Shown here: positions 5,287-6,350 of the stretch, in pieces | Layout: each line of letters opens with the position of its first letter | Position numbering within the stretch: the stretch's first letter is position 1 | DNA from: an uncultured Alphaproteobacteria bacterium | GTDB lineage: Bacteria; Pseudomonadota; Alphaproteobacteria; Rickettsiales; Midichloriaceae | NCBI GenBank assembly: GCA_903860855.1 | Contig: CAIOSF010000213.1 | Coordinates: forward strand, 1-6,350 | Direction: 5' to 3' | Length of the DNA stretch: 6,350 nt | Notes under the pieces: model-generated | Database searches by the model: none | The model's input: the letters and a program-made list of their open reading frames with translations, nothing else | What the model was told of the DNA's origin: nothing | Program-made: the position numbers and the translations under genes

Positions 5287-6350
5287 CTAGAGAACAGTTC
5301 CAACCATTATATCGCATCCATTAAGGAAAGCTTTGATCTCCATTACCTTACCGTCATGCTTCTGTACCACTTTTGGCAACAATAATCCTCCATCACCACA
5401 TCCTATGATCAGGTTGCTTTTATTTGGTGCTCCTTGACATAATTTGGTCTCCATATCATTGATTCTTGACCGGCATATAAGATTCGGATCCCATATAATC
5501 TCCCCCGGACGGACCCTTGGATGACAGCTCGAGTCTGGATGCACAACCCCTCCCCCCCCCATACGGCGAGTCATAATCTTTTCCTCATCTACGTAATCAG
5601 CTTTCAGTACCTTGATCATCTTATCATTGTATATAAAATACGCACCAGGCTTAGGAGATAAGGCTCGTATTTTACAATTAATTAGCCTCGCAGACTGACT
5701 CCATTCTATTCTCTCATCTTCTTTATTCAATTTATGAGCAAAAATTAAGCCATCACCGTTCTGCTTTTGATAAATTGCCTGGCCTGATAAAACCAAATCC
5801 ATAGACTGCATCATCATACCAGCTCCAATAATAGATGCTTCTTCGCGCAATTCTGATGCAGTCATCTCCTCATTGAGCTTGATCGATTTTCGCAATATGA
5901 CTGGCCCTGTATCCATTCCTTCATCCATTTTCATGATACATATATCGGTCGACCTATCCCCAGCCATAATAGTATGCTCTATAGGAGCGGCGCCTCTCCA
6001 TCTAGGCAAAGCTGATGGATGAAGGTTAAGGCAGCCATAGCAGGGGGTATCTAGTATTGATTTACGAAGAATTAAGCCATAAGCTACGACTATTACGATA
6101 TCGGGATACAGGTGATTAAATTGCTCTACTGCTTCCTCATTTTTGAATGTGCTTGGCGTATATACCGGCAGACAGTACCTCTCTGCTAATTGGTGCACTG
6201 GCGATATACTTGATTTCATCCCTCTACCTGCCTGACTTGGTGGCTTAGTATATATTCCAACGAGTTGGTGGTTTGAGTTTGATGAGGCAGACCTATCTAT
6301 AATGGCCTGTAGCGTTGGTAGGGCGAACTGAGGTGTTCCCATGAAAATGA
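5287..6350 (-). CDS. fmt: Methionyl-tRNA formyltransferase, 5' end outside window
   Basis: Fmt transfers a formyl group from 10-formyltetrahydrofolate to Met-tRNA(fMet) in the cytoplasm, for translation initiation. The first visible Met (ATG at 6342) starts MGTPQFALPTL, but the frame is open to the window edge and the preceding codons read I-F. The true start is therefore a few codons upstream (family pattern M-x-x-IF-MGTP). Numbering from that Met, the loop KPPSQAGRGMK is at 33-43, and the formyltransferase signature NLHPSALPRWRGAAP at 106-120 carries Asn106 and His108. MDEGMDTGP contains the third catalytic residue, Asp144. The C-terminal tRNA-binding domain begins near 200 (FAHKLNKEDERIEW). 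All catalytic residues are present, so the enzyme should be active. The 351 visible residues exceed the usual 305-320. The excess lies in residues about 255-308 of the C-terminal domain, between KADYVDEE and LIIGCGDGG, and resembles an inserted repeat. The stop is TAG at 5289-5287. The usual partner def would be upstream, outside this window. Confidence 0.95.
   Translation of the reverse strand, partial: IFMGTPQFALPTLQAIIDRSASSNSNHQLVGIYTKPPSQAGRGMKSSISPVHQLAERYCLPVYTPSTFKNEEAVEQFNHLYPDIVIVVAYGLILRKSILDTPCYGCLNLHPSALPRWRGAAPIEHTIMAGDRSTDICIMKMDEGMDTGPVILRKSIKLNEEMTASELREEASIIGAGMMMQSMDLVLSGQAIYQKQNGDGLIFAHKLNKEDERIEWSQSARLINCKIRALSPKPGAYFIYNDKMIKVLKADYVDEEKIMTRRMGGGGVVHPDSSCHPRVRPGEIIWDPNLICRSRINDMETKLCQGAPNKSNLIIGCGDGGLLLPKVVQKHDGKVMEIKAFLNGCDIMVGTVL
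5419..5580 (-). repeat. In-frame insertion in fmt, likely decayed palindromic element
   Basis: This segment encodes extra residues (about 255-308 of the visible Fmt) that family members lack. It is GC-richer than its surroundings and translates to a peptide with HPDSSCHPRVRPG, typical of repeat-derived rather than enzyme sequence. On the + strand GGATCCC (5486-5492) and GGATGACA (5519-5526) flank a GC-rich core. This arrangement recalls the dispersed palindromic repeats of Rickettsia, Wolbachia and other alphaproteobacteria, including elements known to insert in frame in genes. The palindrome itself is poor, so the element is old or of another kind. A few residues (PGEII) inside it may be native Fmt. 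Confidence 0.5.
5547..5560 (-). repeat. Poly-G tract in the fmt coding strand
   Basis: On the coding strand nine consecutive G (5560-5552), one A and four more G encode Met-Gly4. A one-base change in length would shift the frame and remove the last 90 or so residues of Fmt. It lies inside the inserted segment. Confidence 0.9.

Noticed and set aside
5203..5385. Possible + strand gene of 60 codons at the fmt 3' end.
   Set aside because: It begins at TTG, more than half lies antisense to conserved fmt sequence, and it has no recognisable protein features.

Overview
The window looks like a piece of an AT-rich, decaying alphaproteobacterial genome, most plausibly an intracellular Rickettsiales-type bacterium. 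The basis is circumstantial: a housekeeping fmt gene whose sequence resembles alphaproteobacterial Fmt but carries an in-frame insertion that looks like a dispersed palindromic repeat, a biosynthetic gene (manC) killed by several independent small lesions, a dead transposase, genes with weak or no Shine-Dalgarno sequences, and long gene-poor AT-rich spacers. No rRNA, tRNA or CRISPR array was found, and the taxonomic placement is inference.

Layout, left to right. Positions 1-446 hold no secure gene, only an unrecognised + strand frame (2-358) with one internal TGA and a GC-rich repeat block. Positions 447-1250 (+) are a fossil IS4-like DDE transposase with two in-frame TGA codons and a missing C-terminus. 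Everything after that is on the - strand: a small exported protein with a possible NTF2-like fold (1281-1952), a spacer with competing hairpins (2053-2100), an unrecognised 440-residue helical protein (2223-3545), a doubtful small membrane protein (3505-3732), a mannose-1-phosphate guanylyltransferase pseudogene (3692-4848), an AT-rich spacer with several inverted repeats (4849-5286), and the 3' part of fmt, which runs off the right edge (5287-6350).

Functionally these genes do not form an obvious pathway. fmt serves translation initiation. manC would have supplied GDP-mannose for surface polysaccharide but is broken at its nucleotide-binding loop and again in the middle. The two intact unrecognised genes (exported 223-residue protein and 440-residue helical protein) are lineage-specific candidates without a visible link to each other. 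I did not find convincing evidence of a new multi-gene system. The most informative observations are the fmt insertion with its G9 homopolymer, the step-by-step reading of the manC decay, and the two orphan proteins.
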